Positions 10,444 to 22,493 of a stretch of 64,000 nucleotides of DNA are shown here, in pieces; position 1 is the stretch's first letter, and each line of letters opens with the position of its first letter. Source of the DNA: Blastobasis lacticolella (lineage: Eukaryota > Arthropoda > Insecta > Lepidoptera > Blastobasidae); contig LR990045.1 of assembly GCA_905147135.1 (NCBI GenBank), positions 17,646,173 to 17,710,172 on the forward strand. Direction: 5' to 3'. Below the pieces are notes generated by a model. That model was given only the letters and a program-made list of their open reading frames with translations, did no database searches and was not told the DNA's origin. Made by a program: the position numbers and the translations under genes.

Positions 10444-13400
10444 CTACGCGTCGAAAATTGATTCCGTAGCGTGTAAATCTAACAACGGTTCACCCTCTAT
10501 TTTCTGCAATCTCTTTTCTTTCATTTTCTCATAATTCGGAGTCCACAGCTGGCTGAGTTTCGGTACGTAGGTTCCTTTAGTATCATTGGACTCATCCTCA
10601 TCTTCACTAGAGGACTCATCGATTTCCATGATTTCCTCTGGCTCTTCATCAGCTGTTTCAGAATCTTTATGCCCCGACACTTGATGCAGGAACGAGGTGC
10701 AGAGTAGGTTCACAGGTGGAACCATATGCGGAGCTCCGGAGAGAAACTGTTAAAAAGACAATATGGATGATAAACAGAGTGAAAAAGCACGATAAACTAG
10801 TCATTTATTTTTAAAATCGTAAAAATAAGGTCCGCAAACGGCAGCTTAGTAATCGAGATCAATAAACCGTAAACTTGCGGCAAAAAGTAATAGTTGCGCT
10901 GATTGGGTCTTATGAAAATATGTATTACTAATTTAGGGCAATCTAACAAACAAGCTCCCATCCACGCGAGCGCTCGCCTTGTAGTGCATGTTTGAGTGTG
11001 AAACAGGTAGGTAGCGCACGCGAGCGCTTGCGTGGATGCGAGAAGTTCAAAATACGACCCCAGGCGCCTTATTCTATTAACATTTATTTTCAACTAAACG
11101 TAAACACAAGCGTAGCCGTAAGTCACACGCTTTTTCTTGATATAGTGAAAAAGAAAGACGATATTCTAGTTTCGACTGCGATGAATTTTAATTTCTGTTC
11201 TGGGTGTCACAGTCTTTGTACTTGTCATAAGAGTGAGGAGCACTATTCTTTTACAATTTTCCATCCGATGGTCTGCTTGTCAGTTTGTCGACTGTTAAAC
11301 ACAAAACTGGCTGCGGTGACTACTTACCATCAGCCGGCAGACCGTAAGCCTTTTTTCTACCTTAGTAGTATTAAAAGTTTAAATACCTGTGCAATAGCCG
11401 CGCCTCCCAGCTTATTGACGTCGGCTTCTTGTACTTCACCGGCCGCCGATGGTTGCACCTCGGACAGTTGGTGTTCAGCCAACAGTGCTCCGAAGTTGGA
11501 CGTCGGCAGATTCCGCCGCGATATCACCTCAAGACCACCCTTGTGTGACCTCTCTGGCTCGAGACAGTATATCTCCTGATTGAAATAATATCCTGCATAA
11601 GTATACGCTGTATCTGTGACGGAGTCATCACGGCACTGAGACTGTGAGGGCACCGTAGGTTATCTCACATCATTGAGTACAAGAAAATTCCACAGCGATA
11701 GGTTTAAGAGAAATAGGTCAAAGAGACCCACAAAACGTTGGACTGCTAATTAGTAGCAGCACGAGGTGTACAACTTCATAAGTTAAGAGTATTTGTATTT
11801 GACAATGGTTCACGTAAAATGAGCTTTTTCAAAATTATAAACAGATAAAATGTTTGAAAAACTTGGCAATACAGAGGCGTATTCTTTGGTCTGCATCCTC
11901 CTGTTTGAAGAGCTTCAAGAAACCTTCACACATTGGCAAATTTTTGGCTTGTTTTTTGATCGACCCTCTACATTACTGTCTAGTATAGGGATGTGATAGG
12001 GATAAAAAGGTAGCGATATTATTATACATTTTGGACCTAGGTCCGAAAGATTTGGACTATTATTAGGATTTCTGAGGTTCATAGCTAGTGATGGATCACT
12101 TGTCTATGGCACAAAGAGACATGGCCAACATTCACGACACATCACGAGTGCCAATACTCCCTCTACATGCTCGTGTTGGCCAAGTCTCGTGGAGCTTTGA
12201 CCAACATGTGAAGTGTCCTTCATGGTGTGAAACATCATTTTTATACTGCTACAGTTACTGCACTCCTGCGCCGAACCTTTACCTTTGAGGCATGGAGCAA
12301 TTATACTCAGCTTCCACAGGTTGGGTATATCCGATGCGGAACATGCTCAAACGATGAGCTAAATTTGGTACTGTATAGTACCACATACAATGGTCACCTC
12401 GTGCTAACAGATGGAGTAATTTCAGAGTTACCAAGTCAAAGTATGACAAACATCAAGAGCTGTGTGTGTAACTCAGTAAAGTTTTTACAGTGTTTCTTTA
12501 CTTACAGCAAGAAGTATTTGCCATTTGACCCATTATGGAGTGAAGTTTACTTACGGAATCATTCCTTGTGACGTATAGCTGTATGTTGTCACCGGAGATG
12601 GTGCCAAACGTGCATTGCTTGATTACGCCCGTCTCCGGGTCCAATAGACGCTTTTGTGTAAGAACCGGTTTCGAGCTGTGCGGTGTGAATATATATACTG
12701 GAAATAAATAAGAAACACTTATAAACATGTCACGTTATACGTCTAAATTAGACGTAGGTATCTAAAGATGTATCTAACGGTGAGGGAAAACATCGTGATG
12801 AAATCTGCGCATTCAGTCGCTTGAATGTGTAACCATGATCCAATCTGATCAAGTTCCCCAGGTAGCAGGGTCACGGAGGCCCGATGGCAGTCACTCTACT
12901 GTAATTACCTGATCTGCCAAATCCTGGATCATGGTCAAAGTGGACTCTGGGCCCTCGTACGCGAGGGCATAACCGGGACGATAATACGCCAAGTTGATTC
13001 TTTTTTATCTAAAGATGTATTTACGTTCCAGAGGGGATAATTTTCGAACTCACCATCGTTGTTTGATGTAACAACTGCCATCTTATTTGACATTGACTCA
13101 GCAGCTAGGCATATCGGGTTCAACTGAACTAACCATTTGACGGTCAAGGAAAGCAGACTCCACACTGCCAAACACTTTTCAGTAGTGCACACCAGCTGAA
13201 AAAGAACATCACCATGTGTAAAAATAAAGTGATTCTCTCTAATTTACATATAAGAAGGTCACATCATAAACAGCATCACGGCGACTGTCGTGGCATATGC
13301 TGAGTGTGACCCCATTGCACTCTCGACATGGCACAGTTAACGAGATTTGAGTATGTTTTTTCCGTCGATTTAAGTCTCTGTTTTACTTTTTTTCCCATGA

Positions 13401-16400
13401 ATGTTTTTAATGTTGTGCCGTGTGTCTGAGTGGAATGAATTATTTACTTTACTTTAACTTACATAATGGCCAGCATCTTGATTGCCGAACTTAACATGTT
13501 TTCCTTTCGGTCGCAACGCAGGATGGGACAGAGTCGTCCTCAGAGTACACAGGTGTGTGTCCCACAAGGTCAGTTTACTGCCAAACCAGGCGGCTATCAG
13601 CGACCCATCGTGCGAAATAGCCACCTCACCCATGTCACTCTCATCATTTTTCCTTATACCTGCAGATACGATATCCTCATCGAACAGTCTATGCTCCTTG
13701 TGAATGTTGACGAGTTTTTGAACGATATCGTTTTCAGCGGCATGGTCTCTGAGATACGGAATAATTTCGCCTTTTCTCGGCGGTAATTCGCTGTTCTTAA
13801 AGTTGTTCAGTATCCCGTGCGAGAGGAACTGCGCTATTCCCGACGAGTAGTAGCACGCCGTGAAACAGTTCCAGGACTCCTTCTTGCGGTGTTGCTGTGA
13901 CGTCACGCCCCTTTTCCACACCCTGAACTTCTGGTCACCTCCAGCAGTTACGCAGAACTCTCCTCGGAGGTTCAGAGCTATCGAGACGACATTGCATCCG
14001 CCGTGTGAGAGATTTACACACGTATTTAGTTTAAATGGTGTGGCGCTTTTGATTTCCAAAGACCAGAACTTGAGCCGTTCTTCTGGGTACGTGATACCGT
14101 CGTTCCGGTACTCGGATGTGACCAGCCACGCTCCGTTGCCACTGACAGCTGCACAGGACACCTCTGTCTCAATTGGTATGAGGTTGTGTCGTTCGGGCGG
14201 TGTGTTGTTCATACCAGTTATGTCTATCTGTAAAATGTTATAGTGTTAAAATGTTGGCTCGGCATCAAAAGCAGCTAGCGAAATATCTCGAATGATCTGA
14301 ATAACTAAGATAATTGACACAAAACGATAACGCTCACAAATCAGGCAAGTTCCAAACCCAAATAAAACCAGAATGTCTGACATATCACCACATGGACTCG
14401 CTACCTTAATACGCTACTTTGTTACGTTACTACACGGCTACCTACTTCTTGCACAAAACAAGTGAATTGTACGTACATTATACAAAACTTTGTCCGTGGC
14501 TGTGGAATACAGCTGCAAGTGGCCAGTTCGGCCTCCCATCAGCAGTCCTCCAAGGCGTCTGTGGTGCACCAGCGGCGTGACCAGCACCCGGGCGACCGGC
14601 GAGAGTCCACCGCACTCCAGAATAGTTTGCACTACACGCATCTGGGTATTGGCTATCACTATCGCTGCAATGAGGAAATGACATGACTACTTGTGGTCTA
14701 ATGACATAAAAGTTATTTCACGTTTCAAAAACCTATCATCACAGCCCATATCAGTCCATTGCAGGACATAGGGCCTCTCCCACGAAAGGGGAGATTATTG
14801 CCAAGATCTCCACGTTGAAGATCGCAGTGTTCTAAATATAACAATGGAAACTGCTGCAGCCTATTTTCCAGTCTATGGAGACTAGATTTTTTGCCTCGAA
14901 AGCATTAGGTACGACACCCACGAGTGTAAGGGCTGCTGCTGTTCTACTCTGCCGGACACCAAACGGCTAAAATATGATTTGTCACTATACTTCAGATTCA
15001 ATAATTTCAGTAACAGATAAAGACAAAACATATTTTTGCTAAAATAAGTTGTTAATAACTGTTATGAATAAGACGGTTAGTTTTTACTCTTCAATCGAGA
15101 TAAAAACTAACGGTCTTATGCATAAAAGTTATTTGACGTTTATTACAACACACTAGCTCGGCAACTGAGAATGGCGCCGCCAGGACCCCAGCAGAGCCCG
15201 ATGTTTGTATCGGCCGAATGAAATCTACAGCCACAGGCAACCAATTCTATGCATTTTCTAATGGAGATAAATTTCATAATCGCGTGATATTGTAACAGCA
15301 GTGACCACTGCCACTCCAGTGTGATTTGAACCAAGTATAATAAATAATGTTTCCTTACAATTATTACTAAGAGTGATGGCTATATTTGTGTTACTGGCAG
15401 TTATGAACCGTATCATTCCAGGCAGGCGGGGGATAAACATAGTCTCTTTGGCCCTTATTGTTAAGTTGCCTATGGTCCACTTGACCATAACTTTTTCAAT
15501 ACCACCAGTGTACAGGTAACTGCCTGAAAAAGACATTTCAAATATTTTATTAAAACTTTGGATTATGTTATGTAATCATATTATTCACAGGAGTAATGAA
15601 GGGGAAACCATCCTGGGGAGATTTTGAGTAACTATAACATTAAAAAAATTATAATCTATGATATAATGTAAATTATCAACAGATTAAAAAGAGTCTCTTA
15701 GACCCCTATGGTCCACCTTTGCTCAACAGAAAGTGGAAACTGGTTTTGAATGCTCCATCTTTGGCCACATTGTTTCTTACAGTAATTGTCGTAAAATACA
15801 GGATAGTTCTTATTTAAAAAATCTACTCTTCTGTGTGAGCGACCAGCATTGTGTAAGTTTGAATAAATATGTTTGAATTTGGGAACACACCTCCAAGCAC
15901 TGTAATTATTAATTTACTAGTAATATTTAGCATATACATATTCAAATACCTTGCATTGAGAAACATACTGCAGTTGCTGGCAAAAAATGCCAATGCAGAT
16001 TCTCCTTGCCTAATTCTGATGTGGCACCATACAGATTGCCCCGAAATATAGTTGTTCGACCAAGAGTATCTGTGACAGCTAAAGCACTCTCCTCACGATG
16101 AGCTGCCACAGACAGAACCCGAATCTTGTTGCTATTTATAATTCTGAAAACATTCACAAATAGTAATTAAATGGCTTAAAATATGACGTTATATTGCAGA
16201 ACGAATTACTTTTGTTAGACCATCAATTACATTCTCAGTATTACTTTTCGACTTCACTTCAAATTATAGTTTCCATAATGTCATGATAGTATTTTGGCCA
16301 ACATTAATTTAAAACCATTGTAAATAATATAATCTATAATCTCTGCGCTTGATAGGTGGGTAAGAGCTTGCAGTGTCATAAAAATAACAATGGAAAACTC

Positions 16401-17377
16401 TGCTGCCCATATTCCAGTCTATGGAGACTCTAGTTCATTTGCAAAACATTTGTCACCTTATATGACACCAACGAGTGTAAGGGGTTGGTGCTATTCTGCT
16501 GCCACATGGCCACAATAACTTGGTTGCCCCTCTTTATGAAAAAAATAAAATAAAAAAGCAATTATTTATCTACTAGTTATAGTTGCTATCTTACACGTTC
16601 CACATGTGCGGCTGATGTAGATTCTGCACCAGCACATTCGGTGTGCCATTTGAAATTGCCACAAATCGATCACCTTTACACCATCCAATTGTAACTCTGA
16701 TCATATTTTCATAGTACAGGCACTTCACATTATGGAATTCATAAACAGGCTCTCCAGTTTTAATAGAATAAATCCCTAAGAAGATATATGTGCACTTTGG
16801 TTCAGCTGCAGTAATGAAACATGTGTCCTTATCAACCAAGTTAAACGAGATAATTTTCATGTTTTCTGGAATCGGTAAATTCTGAAAATGCAAACGGAAA
16901 TAGTTAAAATAAAAAATCTTCAAAAATACTTTAAAAACTAAAAATGTATATATTGAGATTCAAGATTACCTTTTCCCTGAGTACAGCCCCATTTTCCCAA
17001 GTCCATGTGGTGACGCAACCTTTATCTGAGCATCCGTAGAGATTATACTTTTCATTGTCATCAGGAAACTCAATGCCCACGAGCTCATTCACAGGAGATT
17101 CGGTTTCAAGTATACGAGTGCAGTCAGCTGTTTGTATATTGTAAACTCTAACTAAATTTTCTACCACGACTAAAACAGACCTGAAAATTCACAAGAAATT
17201 AAAATAGAAATTTTAAAACGGCTCCTTAAATTAAGTTACTTATATAAGTAAAAATTCTTACTCTCCATCTGGGGAAAATATTGGAGAATGTTCAATAATA
17301 TTTCGTCCAGCTTTTCTTTGAAATTTATATTTGACCATGGTTTCTTTAGCACTATCACTGTATGTTTTCACACCCAT
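10444..17377 (-). CDS. Wdr75: WD repeat-containing protein 75 (UTP17/NAN1 homologue)
   Basis: Eleven coding exons: 17377-17262, 17180-16970, 16881-16595, 16143-15950, 15523-15359, 14664-14477, 14227-13463, 13195-13054, 12697-12555, 11575-11387 and 10746-10444. All junctions are GT-AG and frame-consistent (2,703 nt, 900 aa; human WDR75 is about 830 aa). WDR75 is a nucleolar WD-propeller subunit of the t-UTP part of the small-subunit processome, needed for pre-rRNA transcription and 18S processing. Diagnostic stretches include LHWHFLPATAVCFS...GSYLYTGGIEKVMVKW and IPRLPGMIRF (exons 4-5), TGHLQLYST (exon 6) and VAISHDGSLIAAWFGSKLTLWD (exon 7). The C-terminus carries an acidic patch (EEPEEIMEIDESSSEDEDE) followed by a basic end, as in the family. 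A possible extra exon at 15334-15143 was rejected by phase. Introns hold SINE and repeat fragments. Confidence 0.92.
10960..11038. repeat. short inverted repeat in WDR75 intron 10
   Basis: CATCCACGCGAGCGCTCGC (10960 onward) faces its near-perfect reverse complement GCGAGCGCTTGCGTGGATG (ending 11038), with one mismatch over 19 bp and about 41 bp between the arms. It is GC-rich in an AT-rich intron. Function unknown. Confidence 0.65.
11310..11352 (+). mobile_element. retroposon 3'-end fragment in WDR75 intron 10
   Basis: GCGGTGACTACTTACCATCAG and the following bases match the '...GCGGTGACCACTTTCCATCAGGTGG...' core of the copy at 53754-53916. This is a familiar lepidopteran retroposon tail. Only about 45 bp remain. 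Confidence 0.5.
12779..12979 (+). mobile_element. tRNA-derived SINE, 5'-truncated, in WDR75 intron 8
   Basis: The reverse complement of the body of the 31644-31980 copy, running from TGAGGGAAAACATCGTGATG to the CCGGGAC tail. The tRNA-like head is missing. It lies in the opposite orientation to the host gene, between exons 8 and 9. Confidence 0.7.
14735..14970. mobile_element. interspersed repeat (family with 31328-31580)
   Basis: It starts ATCATCACAGCCCATATCAG and ends CTGCCGGACACCAAACGGC. It aligns along its length with 31328-31580 and in part with 16351-16513 and 27448-27578. Shared landmarks are GGGCCTCTCCCA, ATAACAATGGAAA, CCAGTCTA and TGCCGGACACC. No coding capacity; a non-autonomous lepidopteran retroposon or a non-LTR tail is likely. 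Confidence 0.65.
15068..15119. repeat. hairpin, 19-bp arms
   Basis: ATAAGACGGTTAGTTTTTA faces TAAAAACTAACGGTCTTAT with a single mismatch and a loop of about 14 bases. It lies in WDR75 intron 5. It could be the end of a mobile element; no function is implied. Confidence 0.7.
16351..16513. mobile_element. partial copy of the 14735/31328 repeat family
   Basis: Shares AATAACAATGGAAAAC, CATATTCCAGTCTATGGAGAC and GAGTGTAAGGGGTTGGTGCTA with the longer copies; the 5' part is missing. It sits in WDR75 intron 3. Confidence 0.6.
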
Positions 17378-17610
17378 GGTTATTAAATTTGGAAAATATT
17401 GGGTTTTAAATTAAAACATTATAGATAAATTAAGTCACGCTACTTAGTAGTTATTTGTGAGTTTATGAATATTGTTTTGTAAAAGGAGATATTTTAACCA
17501 CAATTAAGTTAAAAATAAAATAGAATAACACAAGCCACACGAACTTATCAATGTAAACACATGACATAACCTAAAATTTTGTACCACAGACTATTTATGA
17601 ATTATGAATT

Positions 17611-17706
17611 GAACCCATGGACTTACTACCCAAAGAGACTGCGCACTGCATTGACTAAAACCGGGCAGAGCGAGAGTCACCATCGATAGTCCTGTGTCCC
17701 TTTTTA
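17611..17706. repeat. left member of a long-range inverted repeat pair
   Basis: About 95 bp (from GAACCCATGGACTTACTACC to CGATAGTCCTGTGTCCCTTT) recur as the reverse complement at 22763-22860, about 90% identical by eye. Weaker similarity continues outwards (GTGTTGCCA... near 17707 and near 22690 in reverse), with an indel. The pair brackets the Dong-like element and the fold-back repeat. A short open frame runs through it in both copies, but no family was recognised. Confidence 0.7.
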
Positions 17707-17848
17707 GTGTTGCCACCATTGTTGATGCAAATTCCGAATTACTTTTATTATTTGGCGCGGACACCGATCTCAGGGCCAGGCAGAGCCGGACCGGGTGCAA
17801 TCTGAAGGTCATGTTTTCACCAGCGTCCAGCTCAAGCTTACCCTGCTA

Positions 17849-18293
17849 CTTGGAAACTACTGGCCCTAGAACACTAGTTCCTAGAGTGAAATGATAGCAC
17901 TCCTCGAGATCATCATGTCAAAGTTAAATCTTTAATAATTCGGTACTCATTGGTCCTAAAACACTAGTTTCTAGAGAGAAATGATAGTACTTGTTAAGAT
18001 CTACATTTCGAATGACAGCAGTCAAACTTTGAACTGAAATAACTCCTAAACTATTGGTGCTGTAACACTCGTTCCCAAAGAAAAATGAAAGTGTTCGTCG
18101 AGATCTACATTTCGCATGACAGCTGTCAAACTTAGAACTATTGTAACTCGGAAACGATTGGTCTTAGAACACTAGACCAATACGATAGTACTGATCGAGA
18201 TCTACATTTCGGATGACAGTTCTAAGTTTGACAGCTGTCATTCGAAATGTAGATCTCGACAAGTACTATAATTTCTCTCTAGAAACTAGTGTA
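17849..18293. repeat. diverged tandem repeat ending in a fold-back
   Basis: A unit of roughly 90-105 bp recurs four times (starts near 17849, 17938, 18042 and 18143). It is marked by 'attggtcctaGAACACtag' and 'cGAGATCTACATTTCG(a/c/g)ATGACAG'. At about 18197-18262 the motif turns back on itself (CGAGATCTACATTTCGGATG... then ...CGAAATGTAGATCTCG), forming a hairpin. The structure resembles the terminal subrepeats of a fold-back element. Confidence 0.7.
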
Positions 18294-18477
18294 GTAGGAT
18301 AAATCGTTACCTAACTCTTTTATCTATTTTTATTTGTATACATTCTGAATCAAGTAAAAGAAATGTAAGACAGCGTTAAGGAGGAGCGAACTATCCCAAC
18401 ACAGACAAATAATACTTGTCTACTGGGAGTGTTCAACCTAATGTACCCACTACAAATGTTGATTTAAGAAATAAAAA

Positions 18478-21400
18478 TTATTATTATTATTATTATCCTC
18501 CTTATTTATTTACATTCTTAAGTCTAAATTTTTTACAATATATATGAAAAATAAATATTATAAAAAACCTAAACCTAGAGTACCACCAGCAGCGGGGCGA
18601 GGCCCAAGCTACCGGCGGTTAGGGCTGCAGAGACAGGAACCTCCTGACAATACGCGCCGTCTCCAAGAGAACTGCTTTCTGAATCTGGCCCTTGACCCAA
18701 CCATCTAGCGAGAGACTCTTGAGATGTTGGTCGAGGCTCTTCGCTATGAGACCGTTCACTGAAACGACTATCGGAACAATGATCGTCGAATCAACATCCC
18801 ACATGGCGGTCACCTCGTGAGCCAAGTCAAGGTACTTACACTGTTTGTCCTTCTCGGCCTTCACAAGGTTTCCGTCATGCGGGATGGTGACATCGACGAG
18901 CACTGCTCGGCGCTTCGATCGATCTGTGAGCACGATATCAGGTCTATTAGCTACAATAGTCCTGTCCGTGATCACAGATCGATCCCAATAGAGTGTGGCA
19001 AGACCATTTTCAAGAACTGGCGCTGGTACGTATTTATAATATGGCACCTCAGACTCCACAAGACCATATTGAAGAGCAAGTTGCTGGTGAATAATCCTGG
19101 CTACCAGATTATGTCTGTGCAAGTACTCACCATTAGCAAGACGACCACAACCGGATGTAATATGCCTGAGTGACTCTCCAGGACAGCGACATGCACGACA
19201 GATGTCAACCGTACCATCCTTCAGGATATACCTCCGGTAGTTGTTCGTCATGATAACCTCGTCAGCAATTGCACAAACAAAACCCTCTGTTTCCCCGAAG
19301 AGATCACCGAAGCGTAGCCAGTTCACCGAGGCGAGCAGATCTACATCGGGTCCTGTCAAGGCCCTGTAGAACCGCCCATGTAGCTCCTTGCTCTTCCATA
19401 CGTCCTTGCGGTCTATGGTGCTTAGGACCTTTGGTTTGCGCCAGTTCTCGTTTGCCAAGGACAGCGGGGTAAGGCCTCTGTCTACCGCCACCACAGCACG
19501 ATGCATCCCACACTCGTTGTTAAGAAAGTAGTCTCTAAGACTCCACACCTCACGATTGTGGAGGGTCTTGGCGCTTAAGAAGCCACGACCTCCACATTTA
19601 CGTGGGATGTACAGTCTCATGACAGACGAGCGTGGGTGCAGCATACGGTGTGTAGTGAGCAGAAGACGGACCCTTCTATCCAGGGCGTCCAACTCTGTTT
19701 GAGTCCACCTTAGTATGCCAAAGGAGTATGTGAGCAGGGGCATCACCCAAGCATTGAAGGAGCGCACCTTGTTGCCACCCGACAAAAGACTATTAAGTAC
19801 TTTTGTTAGGCGACAGAAGAAACGCTCCTTTACTGCCTGTTTTACACCCTCGTCCACGATACCCAAAGACTGTGACATACCAAGGTATTTGTAAGTTTCG
19901 GCTTCAGAGAGAGATCTGAAAGACATTGTCTCAGAAAGTTGCAAATTTGTTGTATTTGCAACTTTCCCCCGCTGCACATGCATGACCGCACACTTATCTG
20001 CACCAAACTCCATTCTGATGGCATTACTAAAAATTTCGGTTATTTTCAATAACTCCATCAGATCCTGGCGTTTTGGTGCAAACAACTTGAGGTCATCCAT
20101 GTACAGCAGATGTGAGATGACCTCGCCCTCTCTTCGAAGCCGGCAGCCCAGCTCTGAATGCTTAAGCAATGTGCTAAGCGGATTCAAAGCTAAGCAAAAC
20201 CACAGTGGACTCAAACTGTCGCCCTGAAAAATTCCTCTCTCTATCCTTATAAAGTCCTGGGGAGGAGAATGGTCAATTCCGCCCACTGGTTGACTAAGGA
20301 CTGTGATCCACTGCCTCATACATGCATCTAAGAATGATCTTAAAGTTGCATTGATCTTATACAACTCCAAGACCCGTCTCAGCCATGAGTGAGGCACCGA
20401 ATCATAGGCCTTCTTATAGTCGATCCAGGCAGCCGAGAGGGACCCCCTGCTCCGCCGGACTTGTTGGCATATGGTCATGTCTATGAGGAGGAGCTCTTTA
20501 GTACCACGAGACCCAACCCTACATCCATTTTGTGACATTGCTAAAATATTATTTTCAATAATGTGGTTATTAATTTTCTTTCTCAAAATGGATGTAAGGA
20601 GCTTGTATAGCGTAGGCAAGCACGTGATGGGTCTATAGTTTTTCGCTTCTGTGGTACTACCAGACTTGTAGAGCAGAAAGGTAATACCGGTTGTAAATAA
20701 AGTTGGTAGGGAACCATGCTCAAGGGCTTCTTGAAATTGTGTTGCCAAGCGTTCATGTGAGCATCGAAACCATTTTATCCAGAAGTTGTGCAATCCATCC
20801 GGCCCAGGACATTTCCAATTCTGAGCCGTATCGATCGCACAACTTACATCCTCTTGGCAGATGGAAACCGCTGCCATAGGCTCGATGATCTCACATTCGC
20901 GCTTGACAATATTCATCCAGTCGCCCTCCGAGTGTTCGACAGGAACCGACCAAATACTACGCCAAAAATTATTTGAGGCAGAAGCATCGGGCAGGCTCCC
21001 GTCGGAACCACTTTGATTGGTTCCCTCCCACTTGCGGTATACCTTTCTCTGGTCACTTTGAAAGAGACGATTGAGCCGGAATCGATCCACACGCTCTCTG
21101 TAGCGACGAATGCGATTTGCCCACGCACAAACTTTCTGCTTCAAAAAATCGATGCGCTCTGTAGCACAGACCATATAGTCGCGTGAACTGATTCCAGTCC
21201 CAGCGAAGGCCTGGTCAACAAAGCGCATGACTCGAGGACGATTGTTGCCCTCTTTGAAGCAGATAAGCTTCGCAATGAGAGTCCTAGACGTGTTGATACG
21301 CCGCTCGATCCGCTTTTGCCATGCAGGTGCGCCCCCGGCGACCCGCGGAGCTCGGTCAGCGTCCGAAAACTTGACGCGAGCAACGCGGCACGCCGTGATA

Positions 21401-22493
21401 GCACCACAATACATGATCGAGTGCGTATCAACTAAATTATCACTAGCCCGTATGTATGAGTCTAGCAATACGTTTATGGCTCCCATTAACGCAAGGTTGC
21501 GTCTATTAGTGGGCAAACGAGGCAATCGTGGCCTAGAGTTGGGTGCGAAGCGATACCGTGCAATCGTCTCCTCCAAAGTCCTCCTCACATACTCATTGGT
21601 TTCAGTGCTTACGCTACTCACGTTCGTACAGTCCTCTACGCCGACAGTGGCATCAGTCCGCGGTACCCGCGGTGCCGGGCTAGGTGGTGACACCTGAGGC
21701 GGTGACGTAGCTGGCAGACTCATGGTCGAAATGGGAACTGCACGAACTGGTAGCGATTCCAAGCGCAGCCGATCAAGTACAGAGTCATCCAACCGTTTTA
21801 GACGTTGGATGGCCCGCACCTGATCTGATAGTCTTTGAGCGGTCACATCGATGGCTGGTTCAAGCACCTGAAACAGAGGCAACATCCGGTCACGGTACGC
21901 AGACAGGTTAGTTCCCCCCTCTGTAGCCCCATAATAGGCTCGCATGACATTTTCATTTATGGACTGTGTCCATCGCATGCGACGCACTACACCACCGGTA
22001 GCGGGGGCCATTGGCGGGGCAGGTCGCCCCGTAGGCCCCAAGCGTGCCGGCAGTGGTCTTCCACGTCGCGCAGGTGGTGGCGGCGGCGCAGCAGACAACC
22101 CGCGCTCGTCGCTCGACTCGCTGGTATCGGACGCGGTGGTAAATTCATCGTTCGATGACGATGGCGAGGAGCTGACGGGAGCGGGCGTAGGTGGTGGTTG
22201 TGCGTTCACTGTTTGGTTTTTCCGCTTGCTCCTCGTTATCATTTTTCTAGTTTTGATTTGTTTTGTAGCATTATTGGTTATAATATACTCGTATGTCAAA
22301 TGTCAAATTTGCAGTCAAATAATAAAAATGTAAATGTAAGTCGAAACTTTGTTATAAATGTTCTTTTTTCTATTGCGATATGGTACTGAATCACTGAACT
22401 TTAAATAATGATGTATATACACGTAAATAATACACAAAATAAAACTGATTTCAAAATGACGAGTTGATGTGACAGCGGTTTTTTTTTTTTTTT

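Larger units (their letters stand above)
14704..15141. repeat. segment bounded by direct repeats in WDR75 intron 5
   Basis: CATAAAAGTTATTT(C/G)ACGTTT occurs at about 14705-14725 and again at 15121-15141. Between them lie an interspersed-repeat copy (14735-14970) and a hairpin (15068-15119). The pair may be target-site duplications of a compound insertion, or the outcome of a local duplication. Confidence 0.45.

Noticed and set aside
10992..11579. 195-codon plus-strand gene
   Set aside because: It lies antisense over WDR75 exon 10 and a repeat-containing intron and matches no family.
15143..15334. Additional WDR75 exon
   Set aside because: It would break phase or add stops, while exon 5 joins exon 6 (14664) in frame and matches the known protein without it.
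18817..22333. Several plus-strand frames of 60-156 codons
   Set aside because: Antisense shadows of the intact Dong-like ORF.
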